Positions 30,754 to 40,181 of a stretch of DNA of 64,000 nucleotides are shown in pieces. The notes under the pieces were generated by a model. The model had not been told where the DNA came from and searched no databases. It was given only the letters and a program-made list of their open reading frames with translations. Each line of letters opens with the position of its first letter. The stretch's first letter is position 1. This DNA is from Bacillus sp. NP157 (GTDB taxonomy: Bacteria; Pseudomonadota; Gammaproteobacteria; Xanthomonadales; Rhodanobacteraceae), in NCBI GenBank assembly GCA_018889975.1, contig CP076546.1, forward strand, positions 620,001-684,000, given 5' to 3'. Position numbers and translations under genes: made by a program.

Positions 30754-31443
30754 CTAGGTACTTGCGGAGAAGCGATAGCCCGCGCCGCGTACGGTCTGCA
30801 CCATATCGTCGAGCTTCCACGGTTCCAGCGTCTTGCGCAGGCGGCGGATATGCACGTCCACAGTGCGCTCTTCCACGTACACACTGCCGCCCCACACGTG
30901 GTCGAGCAGCTGGGCGCGGGAATAGACGCGCTCCGGGTGGGTCATGAAGAAGAACAGGAGGCGGTATTCGGTCGGGCCGATCGGCACGGCGTCCTCGCCC
31001 GCGAACACGCGGTGGGCCGGGCCGTCGATGCGCAGGCCGCCCAGTTCCACGATGCCCGAACCGTCGTCGCCCTGGCTGCGGCGCAGCACCGCCTTGATCC
31101 GGGCGATGAGTTCGCGGGTGGAGAAGGGCTTGATCACGTAGTCGTCCACGCCGGCCTCCAGGCCGTTCACGCGGTCCATCTCCTCACCGCGGGCGGTGAG
31201 CATGATGATCGGGATCTCGCGGGACAGTTCCTCGCGCCGCAGGCGCCGGGCCAGTTCCAGGCCGCTGGTGCCCGGCAGCATCCAGTCCAGCAGGATCAGG
31301 TCGGGCACGCGTTCGGAGATCGCCATCTGTGCGGCGCGGGCATCCGCGGCGTGAGCCGCATCCATGCCTGCCTTGCGAAGCGCGAACGCGACCATGTCAC
31401 GAATCGATGCCTCGTCTTCCACGATAAGGATGCGCTTATGCAC
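30754..31443 (-). CDS. phoB: Phosphate regulon response regulator
   Basis: 229 aa from the GTG at 31443, the same length as E. coli PhoB. A longer frame to 31503 would overlap the Pho box and is rejected. The receiver domain has the acidic pocket EDE at residues 9-11 and phospho-acceptor Asp53 (LLDWMLPG). The winged-helix domain ends [11 protein letters not shown] and [10 protein letters not shown] near-perfect Pho box lies 49-66 bases upstream, so the gene is probably autoregulated as in E. coli. Confidence 0.96.
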   Translation of the reverse strand: MHKRILIVEDEASIRDMVAFALRKAGMDAAHAADARAAQMAISERVPDLILLDWMLPGTSGLELARRLRREELSREIPIIMLTARGEEMDRVNGLEAGVDDYVIKPFSTRELIARIKAVLRRSQGDDGSGIVELGGLRIDGPAHRVFAGEDAVPIGPTEYRLLFFFMTHPERVYSRAQLLDHVWGGSVYVEERTVDVHIRRLRKTLEPWKLDDMVQTVRGAGYRFSAST

Positions 31444-31491
31444 GCTGGGGGACCGCCGTTGGCTGAGACCGTCATATTGCAGCCTTGTAGT

Positions 31492-31509
31492 GTTACAGGG
31501 CAATGACAG
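31492..31509 (-). promoter_or_regulatory. Pho box upstream of phoB
   Basis: On the minus strand the sequence reads CTGTCAT, four bases, CTGTAAC, matching the two 7-base direct repeats of the PhoB site. About ten bases further on, TGCAAT matches four of six bases of a -10 element, the expected spacing for a PhoB-activated promoter that lacks a -35. Confidence 0.85.
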
Positions 31510-31520
31510 GGGCGGGAGGA

Positions 31521-31605
<85 letters not shown>

Positions 31606-31628
31606 TCAACTCGGTACCCGAAACGCTC

Positions 31629-33242
31629 TTATCTTTGGGTTCTTCCGTCCGGATTGTCGTCCGTGGCCACGCGGCGCTTGCGCAATTCCAGCAACAAAGG
31701 CGTCAAATCGGCAATCCGGGCCTGGATGCGCGAACGTTGGTAATAGTCGAGGTCGTCGCGCTTTAGCAGGCGGCGCAGCTGTTCCATGGCGTCGAACGGG
31801 CGGCCTGCGAGGTAGGCGCTGTCGGCGTAGGCCTCGGCGGAGCGGACGCCGTCGCCGGCGCGTTCGCTGGCCTGGGCGTACGTGCGGAAGATTTCGGGGT
31901 CGTCGCTGTTGTCGAGCATGGGCCGGAGCAGGCTGGCGGCCTGGCGGGCGTTGTCGATGTTGCCGGTGCCTGCGAGGGCTTTGGCGTAGCCGAGCGTCAC
32001 CGCGACGTTGCGCGGCGAGTTCGCGTGCAGCGCCTTATAGATGGCCATGGCGTCGCCCGAGCGGCCGGCGTCCACGTAGGCGTCGGCCATGGCGAGGCGG
32101 AGGACGACGCTGCCGGGCTGGCTGTCGAGCAGGCCTTGCAACTGTTCCACGGCCTGGCTGCCCTTGTTCGTGCGGATCAGCGCCACGGCGTAACCGTAGT
32201 GGTTGGCCGCCGTGTCGAAATCCTTTCGTTTGAGGTTCGTGGCGTAGTACGTGGCCAGCTTCGCCGCGTCGCCGGAGAGCACGCGCACGCGCTCACGCAT
32301 CAGCGCGTAGGTATCGCTGGCGCTGTCTTTTGGCGGGTTGCTGCCGACGGTAACGAGCGAGGTGGGGTCCTTGACGTAAAGCACGGGCGCCGTGCTCTTC
32401 TCCCACGCGGCCTTGTCCAGCGTCGGCAGCTTCGGCCGGTTTTTCGCCTGGGCTTCGAGGCCGTGGGCGCGGGCACGCGCATCGCTGATGCGGTCGAGGG
32501 TCACCGGATGGGTCTGCAACAGAGCGGGCAAGGCATCTTCGCCTTCGCCCACGCGCAGGGTGTCCTGCATGCGGCCGAAGAAATCGGCCATGGCCTCGGG
32601 ATCGTAGCCGGCCCGCGACAGGGTCTGGATGCCGACGCGGTCGGCCTCGATTTCGTCCTTGCGGGTGAAGTTGATCTGCCGCTGCATCAGCAGGCTCTGG
32701 CCGCCGACGAGGACGCCGGCCGCGGCGTCGCCACCGGCGCCGCCCGCCGCGATCGCGCCGAGCAGCACGAGGGCCAGCAGCGGCGCGTCCTTCTTCGAGG
32801 CCTCGAAGGCGCGGTAGAGGTGGTTCTGGGTGATATGGCCGATTTCGTGGGCGATGACGCCGGCCAGTTCGCTCTCGGTCTGGGTGATGTTGATCAGGCC
32901 GGCGTTGACGCCGATGTAGCCGCCCGGCGCGGCGAACGCGTTGATCTGCGTGTCGCGCACGATGAAGAACTGGAAGTGGTCTTTCGGGCGGTCGCTGGCG
33001 GCCACCAGGCGAAAGCCCAGGTCGTTGATGTACTGGTCGAGCAGGGCATCGTCCAGGGTCAGGTCCAGCGCGTGCATCTGGCGGAGCATCTGCGCCCCGT
33101 AGTCGTCGGCCTCGCGCGGGCTGATCAGGGCGTTGGCCGAGCTGCCCAGGTCGGGCAGGCGGACGGCGTCCTGGGCGCCGATCGCGAAGGTGGCGGCGGC
33201 CGTGGAGGCGAGGAGCAGCAGGCGGGGAAAGGGCAGGCGCAT
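31629..33242 (-). CDS. bepA: Periplasmic M48 metalloprotease/chaperone BepA-like
   Basis: 537 aa with a signal peptide (cleavage probably after residue 23). The zinc site is HEIGH at 132-136 with the third ligand Glu199 in EIEADRVG, and His245 (QTHPVT) matches the regulatory His of BepA. The C-terminal half is TPR-like helical repeats. BepA helps assembly of outer-membrane proteins such as LptD and degrades stalled ones. It is slightly longer than E. coli BepA (487 aa), with extra sequence between the protease and TPR parts. It is divergent from the glutaredoxin gene. Confidence 0.92.
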   Translation of the reverse strand: MRLPFPRLLLLASTAAATFAIGAQDAVRLPDLGSSANALISPREADDYGAQMLRQMHALDLTLDDALLDQYINDLGFRLVAASDRPKDHFQFFIVRDTQINAFAAPGGYIGVNAGLINITQTESELAGVIAHEIGHITQNHLYRAFEASKKDAPLLALVLLGAIAAGGAGGDAAAGVLVGGQSLLMQRQINFTRKDEIEADRVGIQTLSRAGYDPEAMADFFGRMQDTLRVGEGEDALPALLQTHPVTLDRISDARARAHGLEAQAKNRPKLPTLDKAAWEKSTAPVLYVKDPTSLVTVGSNPPKDSASDTYALMRERVRVLSGDAAKLATYYATNLKRKDFDTAANHYGYAVALIRTNKGSQAVEQLQGLLDSQPGSVVLRLAMADAYVDAGRSGDAMAIYKALHANSPRNVAVTLGYAKALAGTGNIDNARQAASLLRPMLDNSDDPEIFRTYAQASERAGDGVRSAEAYADSAYLAGRPFDAMEQLRRLLKRDDLDYYQRSRIQARIADLTPLLLELRKRRVATDDNPDGRTQR

Positions 33243-33375
33243 AGGTACGGCGACGATACCACCAGGGGCTTGTGAAGGGCTTGGACCACGGCCGGGGGCG
33301 CCGGGTTCGCGGGGTTGTAGAATGTGGGGGTGGCCGCCATCTTGCGGTTATCCGGAGTCTGGAGACACCTGTTCC

Positions 33376-33645
33376 ATGAACACCCCCGATATCACCATTT
33401 ATTCGACCGCCGTCTGCCCGTACTGCGTCGCCGCCAAGAACCTGCTCAAGGCCAAGGGCCTGGGCTGGAACGAGGTGCGCATCGACATGGATCCGGTCCA
33501 GCGCGACATCATGCTGGAGAAGAGCGGTGGCCGTCGCACGGTGCCGCAGATCTTCATCAACGGCACGCACGTGGGCGGTTTCGACGACCTCGCCGCGGCC
33601 GACCGCAGCGGTCGCCTGGCCGAAATCCTCGAGGCGGCGCACTGA
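33376..33645 (+). CDS. grxC: Glutaredoxin 3
   Basis: 89 aa. The redox motif CPYC is at residues 14-17, then TVPQIFINGTHVGGFDDL, which carries the cis-Pro and glutathione-binding loop. The start at 33376 follows a GGAGA site. It reduces disulfides and mixed glutathione disulfides in the cytoplasm. Its stop overlaps the next start (TGATG), coupling it to the AhpD-like gene. Confidence 0.96.
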   Translation: MNTPDITIYSTAVCPYCVAAKNLLKAKGLGWNEVRIDMDPVQRDIMLEKSGGRRTVPQIFINGTHVGGFDDLAAADRSGRLAEILEAAH

Positions 33646-34043
33646 TGGCTGGCGATACCACCCGCGTGGAAGAGTTCACCGCGTTCCGCAAGCGGATGAA
33701 CGAGCGCATCCTGTCGGAAGACAACCAGGTCGTGCGCCGTTTCTTCGCCCTGGATACGCAGACCTATCGCGAGGGTGCGCTCGACGTCAAAACCAAGGAG
33801 ATGCTGGGCCTGGTCGCGTCGATGGTGCTGCGCTGCGACGATTGCATCAGCTATCACGTGGCCCAGTGCAAGGAAGCGGGCGTCAACCGGGACGAGTTCT
33901 TCGAGGTGTTCAGCGTCGGGCTGGTGGTCGGCGGATCGATCGTGATCCCGCACCTGCGCCGGGCGGTGGATTTCCTCGACACGCTGGAAGGCGAGGGCGA
34001 AACGGCCGACGCCGCGGCGTGTGGAGACCACGCGGGCGGCTGA
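33645..34043 (+). CDS. AhpD-like carboxymuconolactone decarboxylase family protein
   Basis: 132 aa all-helical protein with the AhpD-type redox signature Cys64-x-x-Cys67-x-x-x-His71 (RCDDCISYH) and an upstream KTKEMLGLVASMV helix. Members of this family with CxxC act as disulfide reductases or alkylhydroperoxidases. It is translationally coupled to glutaredoxin (TGATG), which suggests the glutaredoxin/glutathione system could recycle its disulfide. The substrate is unknown. Confidence 0.88.
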   Translation: MAGDTTRVEEFTAFRKRMNERILSEDNQVVRRFFALDTQTYREGALDVKTKEMLGLVASMVLRCDDCISYHVAQCKEAGVNRDEFFEVFSVGLVVGGSIVIPHLRRAVDFLDTLEGEGETADAAACGDHAGG

Positions 34044-34155
34044 GCGGCCGATCCTTGATGGATGTGGGCAAAATCGCCGATAATTGGGCGATTTTTCTTC
34101 CCCGGCACGCCGTTCGCGTGCGTGCCACGCCCCGCTTCCTCCAGGAGTATTCCCC

Positions 34156-35178
34156 ATGAGCAAAACCATTGCCGTGATCCCCGGCGACGGTATCGGTCCC
34201 GAGATCATGGACGCGACCATCCGCGTCCTCGATGCCCTCGATTGTGGCCTGACCTACGATTACGTGGACGCGGGCATGGTAGCCCTCGAGAAGCACGGTG
34301 ACCTGCTGCCGCAGGCGACGATCGACGCGATCGCGAAGCACACCGTGGCGCTCAAGGGCCCGCTCACCACCCCGATCGGCGGTGGCTTCACCTCGATCAA
34401 CGTCACCCTGCGCCGCAAGTTCGACCTGTACGCCAACGTGCGTCCGGCGATCAGCTTCCCGGGCACCAAGGCGCGCTACGACAACATCGACATCATCACG
34501 GTGCGTGAAAACACCATGGGTGCGTACATGGCCGAAGGCCAGACGCGCGAAGGCACCGGTGCCGACGAGGTGGCCGTTTCGGTTATCCGCAACACCCGCC
34601 CGGGCATGGAGCGGATCTGCCGCTACGGCTTCGAAATGGCCCGCCAGAAGGGTCGCAAGAAGGTCACGGCCGTGCACAAGGCCAACATCATGAAGACTTC
34701 GTCGGGCCTGTTCCTCGACGTGGCGCGCGAAGTGGCGAAGGATTTCCCGGACCTCGAGTTCCAGGAAATGATCGTCGACAACGCCTGCATGCAGCTGGTG
34801 ATGAATCCGTACCAGTTCGATGTGATCGTGACGACGAACCTGTTCGGCGACATCCTCTCCGACCTCTGCGCCGGCCTCGTCGGCGGCCTGGGCCTTGCCC
34901 CGGGTGCGAACATCGGCAAGGACGCGGCGATCTTCGAAGCCGTGCACGGCTCGGCACCGGACATCGCAGGCCAGAAGAAGGCCAACCCGTGCGCGCTGCT
35001 GCTGGCCGCGGCCGACATGCTCGACCACCTCGACATGGTGACCAAGGCGACCCGCCTGCGCGCCGCCATCAGCGACACGATGAACGCCCGCGACCGCACC
35101 ACGCCGGACGTCGGCGGCACCGGCACCACCGACACCTTCGGCGACGCCATCGTCGAGCGGATCAAAGCCACCGCCTGA
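34156..35178 (+). CDS. Isocitrate dehydrogenase, short NAD-type
   Basis: 340 aa from the ATG at 34156 with an AGGAG site. It belongs to the beta-decarboxylating dehydrogenase family. The substrate loop SINVTLRRKFDLYANVRP fits isocitrate rather than isopropylmalate. Asp and Ile in HGSAPDIAG predict NAD+ rather than NADP+ as cofactor. The motif after TVREN is TMGAYMAEGQ rather than the common TEGEYSG, which I believe is a lineage variant in xanthomonad enzymes. It would convert isocitrate to 2-oxoglutarate in the TCA cycle. A terminator follows. Confidence 0.92.
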   Translation: MSKTIAVIPGDGIGPEIMDATIRVLDALDCGLTYDYVDAGMVALEKHGDLLPQATIDAIAKHTVALKGPLTTPIGGGFTSINVTLRRKFDLYANVRPAISFPGTKARYDNIDIITVRENTMGAYMAEGQTREGTGADEVAVSVIRNTRPGMERICRYGFEMARQKGRKKVTAVHKANIMKTSSGLFLDVAREVAKDFPDLEFQEMIVDNACMQLVMNPYQFDVIVTTNLFGDILSDLCAGLVGGLGLAPGANIGKDAAIFEAVHGSAPDIAGQKKANPCALLLAAADMLDHLDMVTKATRLRAAISDTMNARDRTTPDVGGTGTTDTFGDAIVERIKATA

Positions 35179-35190
35179 TAGCCAGTAACA

Positions 35191-35216
35191 CCCTGTAGGA
35201 GCGCACCCGTGCGCGA
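35191..35216 (+). repeat. REP unit
   Basis: CCCTGTAGGAGCGCACCCGT and the following GCGCGA form a variant unit directly after the isocitrate dehydrogenase gene and before its terminator. Confidence 0.75.
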
Positions 35217-35219
35217 AAC

Positions 35220-35269
35220 AACCCGCCGCAGTGCACGAGGCCCAACCTCGTCCACCCGGCGGGTTTTTT
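35220..35269 (+). terminator. Intrinsic terminator after the isocitrate dehydrogenase gene
   Basis: AACCCGCCG pairs with CGGCGGGTT and is followed by a T-run (35264-35269). A second small hairpin (CGAGG/CCTCG) lies in the loop. Confidence 0.8.
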
Positions 35270-35418
35270 GTTTCCCGTTTCCCTTTTCCATCCCCCGCCT
35301 CCCATCCCCCATCCCACCCAAAACGCCCCCCGCGAAGACCACCACCCCACCAACTTCACACCATCCCAATGGACACGCGGCGACGCTGTCGGCATGTCGC
35401 CAACCGGGGAGAGGGGTC

Positions 35419-35616
35419 ATGGCCAGCGCAAACACACACAGCCACGTCAGCACCATCGGTGCCATGGCCGCAGGCAAGCTGCTGGCCAAGGCGACTGGCG
35501 GGCGCTGGGGCCCGGCCATCCTGATCCTCGCAGGCATCGTCCTGCTGCGGCGAGCGGCCGCTGCGCACGCGGCGAAGAAGGCGCGCAGCCGCGTCGCGTT
35601 GAACGGCCCGGGATGA
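35419..35616 (+). CDS. Small membrane protein, unknown
   Basis: 65 aa starting at the ATG at 35419 behind a strong GGGGAGAGGGG site. Residues 1-30 are polar and Ala/Gly-rich; one membrane segment (about 32-45, AILILAGIVLL) is followed by a basic Ala-rich tail (AAHAAKKARSR), which predicts an internal C-terminus. No family recognised. It stands alone between a terminator and a leftward small gene. Confidence 0.65.
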   Translation: MASANTHSHVSTIGAMAAGKLLAKATGGRWGPAILILAGIVLLRRAAAAHAAKKARSRVALNGPG

Positions 35617-35635
35617 GAACCGCCTCAGACTGTGT

Positions 35636-35896
35636 CTAGTGCAAGCGGGGCTTCCTGCGTCGCTGCGCGTGGACGACGGGCGTCTGCATCTCGCCCGATA
35701 ACAACGGTGTCACGATCGCCATCCACCCTTCGGCGAACGCCTGGATATCGGAGGGTCGGCGCGTGGGGTGGTAACTCGCCATCGCTTCGCACAGCGCGAC
35801 GGCGAGCGCCGCCGGCTCCGGATGGGTCGAGATCGCGGCTTCCAGCGCGGATTCGAGGGCGGCAAGCTTGCCGAGCAGGTACGTACGATCGTCCAT
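35636..35896 (-). CDS. Small soluble protein, unknown
   Basis: 86 aa, with an AAGGAAG ribosome binding site before the ATG at 35896. Predicted helical, with a basic C-terminus (HAQRRRKPRLH). No cysteine pair, signal or membrane segment, and no family recognised. It converges on the small membrane protein gene at 35419 and is divergent from the GacA-like regulator. Confidence 0.65.
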   Translation of the reverse strand: MDDRTYLLGKLAALESALEAAISTHPEPAALAVALCEAMASYHPTRRPSDIQAFAEGWMAIVTPLLSGEMQTPVVHAQRRRKPRLH

Positions 35897-36116
35897 GATG
35901 CTTCCTTGGCCTACAACGTTACACGCCAGGCGATGACACGAAGAGCAGGAAATGCCGCCTCGCTCAGCGCGAATCCCGCCGCTATCCGAAGCGCGGGCAC
36001 TGCCCGATCATAGGCCCTGCGCTGGTTGTCCCGCCTGCACATCTGGCATTGTATGCACCCGCAGGCCGTGCGCAGAGTCGCGCACAGAAGTACAGTCGGC
36101 CCAGGGAGGGCAAAGA

Positions 36117-36770
36117 ATGATTAGTGTTGTATTGGTCGACGACCACGAGCTGGTCAGGACCGGCTTCCGGATGATCCTGCAGCAACAGGCGGATATCCGG
36201 ATCAGGGGAGAAGCTGGCTCGGCGGAAGAGGGCCTGCGGCTCATCCGTTCACAGTCGCCGGATATCGCCCTGGTCGACGTGCACATGCCGGGCATGAGTG
36301 GCGTGGAACTCACCGAACGCGTCATCCGCGCGAAGCTTCGCACCAACATCGTCATCCTGACGGTGGTGGACGACGCACGCTTTCCGAAGCGCCTGCTCGA
36401 TGCCGGTGCGCTGGGCTACCTGACCAAGGGTTGCTCGGCTGAGGAACTGCTCAGCGCAGTGCGCTCCGTGGCGTCCGGACGTCGCTATCTCGCGCCGACG
36501 GTGGCGCAGCAGCTTGCCCTGGCCACGCTCGATGGATCGGATTCGCCGTTCGATACGTTGTCCACGCGCGAGATGGAAGTGTCCATGATGCTCGTGCGCG
36601 GCATGCCACTGACGAGCATCGGCGAACGCCTGAACCTCAGTCCGAAGACGGTCTCGACCTACAAGCAGCGGCTGATGGAAAAACTGCACGTCGACCACGT
36701 GGTGGGGCTGGCCCACCTCATGACGGTGCATGGCCTTCTCGATACGCATAACCATCAGGTCGGTAGCTGA
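36117..36770 (+). CDS. gacA: GacA/UvrY-like response regulator
   Basis: 217 aa. The receiver domain has the phospho-acceptor Asp54 (ALVDVHMPG). The LuxR/FixJ helix-turn-helix includes LNLSPKTVSTYKQRLMEKL. Features shared with GacA/UvrY include LVDDHELVRTGFRMIL, LDAGALGYLTKG and SPFDTLSTREMEVSMML. GacA usually works with the hybrid sensor GacS/BarA to activate Csr small RNAs. No sensor is adjacent, which fits the usual unlinked arrangement. A GGGAGG site precedes the ATG and a terminator follows. Confidence 0.85.
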   Translation: MISVVLVDDHELVRTGFRMILQQQADIRIRGEAGSAEEGLRLIRSQSPDIALVDVHMPGMSGVELTERVIRAKLRTNIVILTVVDDARFPKRLLDAGALGYLTKGCSAEELLSAVRSVASGRRYLAPTVAQQLALATLDGSDSPFDTLSTREMEVSMMLVRGMPLTSIGERLNLSPKTVSTYKQRLMEKLHVDHVVGLAHLMTVHGLLDTHNHQVGS

Positions 36771-36820
36771 CGGCGCGCCATCGACCTTGCGTCGCTGGCG
36801 ATAATTCGGTGACCTGAACG

Positions 36821-36852
36821 AAGTGGGGAGGCCGAAGCCTCCCCACTTTTTT
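36821..36852. terminator. Bidirectional terminator between gacA-like gene and rne
   Basis: A perfect 12-base-pair stem (AAGTGGGGAGGC / GCCTCCCCACTT) with a CGAA loop, followed by further T residues. A-residues on the other side allow it to serve the converging rne transcript too. Confidence 0.92.
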
Positions 36853-36857
36853 AGTGC

Positions 36858-39800
36858 TTACTGCTGGCCGTCGTGCGGCTCCTGCCGCGGGCGGGTGAGC
36901 AGGTCGCCCTGGGTCGGCGGCGTCCAGCCCGGCTGCTCGACCGGCGGTGCCGGCGTATGCGAGACCGGCGAGACGTTGGAAGCCTCGGGCGACTTCGGCG
37001 TCACCGGCTCGGTGGCGACCGGCTTCGGCGCGTCGACCTTCGCGGCGTCAACCGGCTTCGGTGCTTCGACAGCCTTCGGAGCTTCGGCAGCCTTCGGAGC
37101 TTCGACAACCTTCGGCGCTTCGACAACCTTCGGAGCTTCCTCGGCCTTCGGCGCTTCGACAACCTTCGGGGCTTCGACAACCGCCGGGGCTTCGACAACC
37201 TTCGGGGCGTCCGGGAGGATGCCACGCGCCGGCGCATCGAGCGGCGACTCGTGCTGCTCGGTAGCCACCGGGGTGGCGGGCTGCAGGGTGTCCTGCGGCT
37301 CGACGGCCTTCGGCGCGGCTTCCACCGGCGCGGCGTGGGCCGGCTCGGCGTGCACCGGTTCGACGTGCGCAGCGGCCGGGACCGGCGCGTGAGCCGAGGC
37401 CACCGGCGCGGTCTTCAGCGGTGCGTCGGATTCGGTCTGGCGACGTTCGCTGGTGCGGACATCGACCGAATCGGCCGGGCTCACGGTGTCGTGCTGCTTC
37501 ACGTGGGTGTCCGCATGCGCGGAGGCACCGGGGATCGGCGGCAGCTTGGGCAGGGAGGGCAGGGTGAGGGCCGACGGGACGTCGTCTTCATCGCTGCTTT
37601 CGGCGGGGATCGTGGCTTCGGTACGCGGCGGCGTCAGCTTCACGGCGTTCGCGGCGGCTTCCGGGGTGTCGAGGATCGGCGGCACGCTGGCGCTGTCGCG
37701 ACCGGTACCGATGTCTTCGTCACCCTCTTCGTCGTCGAGATCGCCTTCGATCGCAGCGCCGGAGGCATCGACCTGGCCACCGTCTTCCTGGCGACGGCGG
37801 CGACGGCCACCACGACGGCCGCGACGACGGCGCTGGCCGCCTTCACCGGCCTCGCGGGTGCCTTCACCCGGCGCGGTGTCGTCACCGGCCAGCGACTGTG
37901 CGTCACCGTTGGCCAGCGACGCGTCGTCGGCGGACGCCGGCGTCGTGGTCAGCAGGGTTTCGTCGGCCAGCACGGCAGCGGCAGCGACCGGCTTCTCACC
38001 GGAGGTGCGCGGTGCCTGGGCGACGACGGCCTTGTCGGCCTTCTCGACGCGCTCGGCCTTCTCGCCCTGTGGCTGGCGTTCGCCACGCGGCTGCTGCTGG
38101 CGGCGGTTCTCATTGCCGGCCTGCGCCTTGTCCTGCGGCTCCTGGCGACCACCCTGGCGGCCACCCTGGGCCGGCTGGGCGTCTTTCTGGCGCTGCTGCT
38201 TTTCTTCGCCCTGGCGCTGCGGCTTGTCCTGTTTCGGCGCCTTCGGTTGCTGCTGGCGTCCCTGGGCGTTGTCCTTGTCCTTGCGCTGGCCCTGGCGGCC
38301 TTCGCCCTTGCCACGACCTTCGCCGCGGCCTTCGCCACGACGCTCGTCGCGGCGGTTGCCGTTGCGGTCGTTGCGATCGTTACGCTCGCTACGGCCACCC
38401 GGGCGCGACTCTTCGCGACGGGCCGGAGCCGGCTGGGCGGCGGCCGGGGCCGGCTGCGTGCCGCCACCGAACAGGCTGCCGAACAGGCGCGAGAAGAACC
38501 CGCCGGTGGGTGCGGCCGGGGCGGCCGGGCGTGCCTGCTGGACCGGGGCGGCAACCGCTTCCGGTTCCTCGTCACGGATCGGCGCCGGCGAGGCCGGGAC
38601 GACACCGGTGACCAGCGGCTGTTCGCCGCTACCCAGCATCTGGCCCATCTTCGGCAGGGCCGTGGCGACCACCGGGGTGGTGCGCTCGTAGCTCGGCTTG
38701 CTGTGCTCGCCCATGTCCGCTTCGCGGATGCGGGTGATCTCAAGGTGCGGCGTCTCCAGCTTGTCGTCGGCGACGACCACGACGTGGACGCTATGGCGCA
38801 GCTCGATTTCGACGACGCTGGCACGCTTCTCGTTGAGCATGAAGTTGGCGACCGCCGGGGGCGCCTGCACCAGGACCTGCCCGGTGTTTTCCTTCATGGC
38901 GTGCTCTTCGATCAGGCGCAGTGTGCTCAGGCCCAGCGACTCGACGCTGCGGATGTGGCCGTGGCCTTCGCAACGCGGGCAGACGTTCTGGGTGGCTTCG
39001 CCAAGGCTCGGGCGCAGGCGCTGGCGGGACATCTCCAGCAGGCCGAAGCGGCTGATGCGGCCGATCTGGACACGGGCACGGTCGGCCTTGAGGGCGTCTT
39101 TCAGGCGCTCCTCGACCTCGCGCTGGTGGCGCGGGCTGTCCATGTCGATGAAGTCGATGACGATCAGGCCGCCGGCGTCGCGGATGCGCAGCTGGCGGGC
39201 GATTTCGGTCGCCGCTTCAAGGTTGGTGTTGAACGCCGTCTCTTCGATGTCGCTGCCCTTGGTCGCCTTCGACGAGTTGATGTCGATGGCGGTGAGGGCT
39301 TCGGTCTGGTCGATCACGATGGAACCGCCCGAGGGAAGGCGGACATTGCGCTCGAAGATGGACTCGATCTGCGTCTCGATCTGGTAGCGCGAGAACAGCG
39401 GGGTCGGGTCCTGGTAAAGCTTCAGCTTCCGCAGGTTGTTCGGCATCACCTGCTGGACGAAGTCACGGGCATCCTGGAACAGGGATTCCTCGTCGACCAG
39501 GATTTCGCCGATGTCGTTGCGCAGGTAATCGCGCAGGGCGCGGATGAACAGCTTCGATTCCTGGTAGATCAGGAACGGCGCCTTCTGCGAATTGGCCGCG
39601 GAGGAAATCGACTTCCACAGCTGGAGCAGGTAATCCAGGTCCCACTGCAGCTCTTCGGCGTCGCGGCCCATGCCGGCGGTACGCACGATCAGGCCCATCT
39701 CATCGGGCACTGAGAGGTGCTCGAGGGCTTCCTTGAGTGCCTGGCGGTCTTCGCCTTCGATGCGACGCGAAACACCACCCGCACGCGGGTTGTTCGGCAT

Positions 39801-40181
39801 CAGCACCATGTAACGGCCGGCGAGGCTGATGAACGTGGTCAGGGCGGCGCCCTTGTTGCCACGCTCTTCCTTCTCGACCTGGACAATGATCTCCTGGCCT
39901 TCCTTCAGCAGTTCGCGGATGTTGGATTTACCTTCCGCGTTCGGATTGAAGTAATCGCGGGAGACTTCCTTGAGCGGCAGGAAGCCGTGGCGCTCGGCAC
40001 CGTAATCAACGAAGCAGGCTTCGAGGGAAGGTTCGACGCGGGTAATGCGTCCCTTATAGATATTGGCTTTTTTCTGTTCCCGGGACGGGATTTCAATGTC
40101 GAGGTCGTAAAGGTTCTGGCCGTCGACGATAGCAACGCGCAACTCTTCTCGCTGAGTCGCGTTGATCAACATACGCTTCAT
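36858..40181 (-). CDS. rne: Ribonuclease E
   Basis: 1107 aa endoribonuclease that starts most mRNA decay and processes rRNA and tRNA. The N-terminal catalytic half is typical: [18 protein letters not shown], an S1 domain, the DNase-I-like domain with VIDFIDMD, and the Zn-link CPRCEGHG that holds the tetramer. The C-terminal half is a disordered, Arg/Gln/Glu-rich scaffold for RNA binding and degradosome partners. It includes blocks of [13 protein letters not shown] and an Ala/Pro/Glu/Lys/Val hexapeptide array near the end (bases 37053-37209). The long 5' leader and the divergent rluC match the enterobacterial layout. Confidence 0.97.
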   Translation of the reverse strand: MKRMLINATQREELRVAIVDGQNLYDLDIEIPSREQKKANIYKGRITRVEPSLEACFVDYGAERHGFLPLKEVSRDYFNPNAEGKSNIRELLKEGQEIIVQVEKEERGNKGAALTTFISLAGRYMVLMPNNPRAGGVSRRIEGEDRQALKEALEHLSVPDEMGLIVRTAGMGRDAEELQWDLDYLLQLWKSISSAANSQKAPFLIYQESKLFIRALRDYLRNDIGEILVDEESLFQDARDFVQQVMPNNLRKLKLYQDPTPLFSRYQIETQIESIFERNVRLPSGGSIVIDQTEALTAIDINSSKATKGSDIEETAFNTNLEAATEIARQLRIRDAGGLIVIDFIDMDSPRHQREVEERLKDALKADRARVQIGRISRFGLLEMSRQRLRPSLGEATQNVCPRCEGHGHIRSVESLGLSTLRLIEEHAMKENTGQVLVQAPPAVANFMLNEKRASVVEIELRHSVHVVVVADDKLETPHLEITRIREADMGEHSKPSYERTTPVVATALPKMGQMLGSGEQPLVTGVVPASPAPIRDEEPEAVAAPVQQARPAAPAAPTGGFFSRLFGSLFGGGTQPAPAAAQPAPARREESRPGGRSERNDRNDRNGNRRDERRGEGRGEGRGKGEGRQGQRKDKDNAQGRQQQPKAPKQDKPQRQGEEKQQRQKDAQPAQGGRQGGRQEPQDKAQAGNENRRQQQPRGERQPQGEKAERVEKADKAVVAQAPRTSGEKPVAAAAVLADETLLTTTPASADDASLANGDAQSLAGDDTAPGEGTREAGEGGQRRRRGRRGGRRRRRQEDGGQVDASGAAIEGDLDDEEGDEDIGTGRDSASVPPILDTPEAAANAVKLTPPRTEATIPAESSDEDDVPSALTLPSLPKLPPIPGASAHADTHVKQHDTVSPADSVDVRTSERRQTESDAPLKTAPVASAHAPVPAAAHVEPVHAEPAHAAPVEAAPKAVEPQDTLQPATPVATEQHESPLDAPARGILPDAPKVVEAPAVVEAPKVVEAPKAEEAPKVVEAPKVVEAPKAAEAPKAVEAPKPVDAAKVDAPKPVATEPVTPKSPEASNVSPVSHTPAPPVEQPGWTPPTQGDLLTRPRQEPHDGQQ
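37053..37209 (-). repeat. 18-base tandem array in the rne 3' part
   Basis: About eight or nine degenerate copies of an 18-base unit encode EAPKVV-type hexapeptides in the disordered tail of RNase E. Copies differ mostly at the last two residues of the hexapeptide. Confidence 0.85.

Noticed and set aside
31444-31503. A 20-residue N-terminal extension of PhoB
   Set aside because: It overlaps the Pho box and promoter, and the shorter form matches the usual PhoB length and N-terminus.
33312-33330. TTGTAGAAT as a grxC promoter
   Set aside because: It resembles a -10 element, but the spacing to any -35 is not convincing and a single hexamer is weak evidence.
36873-39713. A 946-codon open frame antisense to rne
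   Set aside because: RNase E is unambiguous on the other strand, and this frame has low-complexity composition produced by the complement of the repetitive tail.
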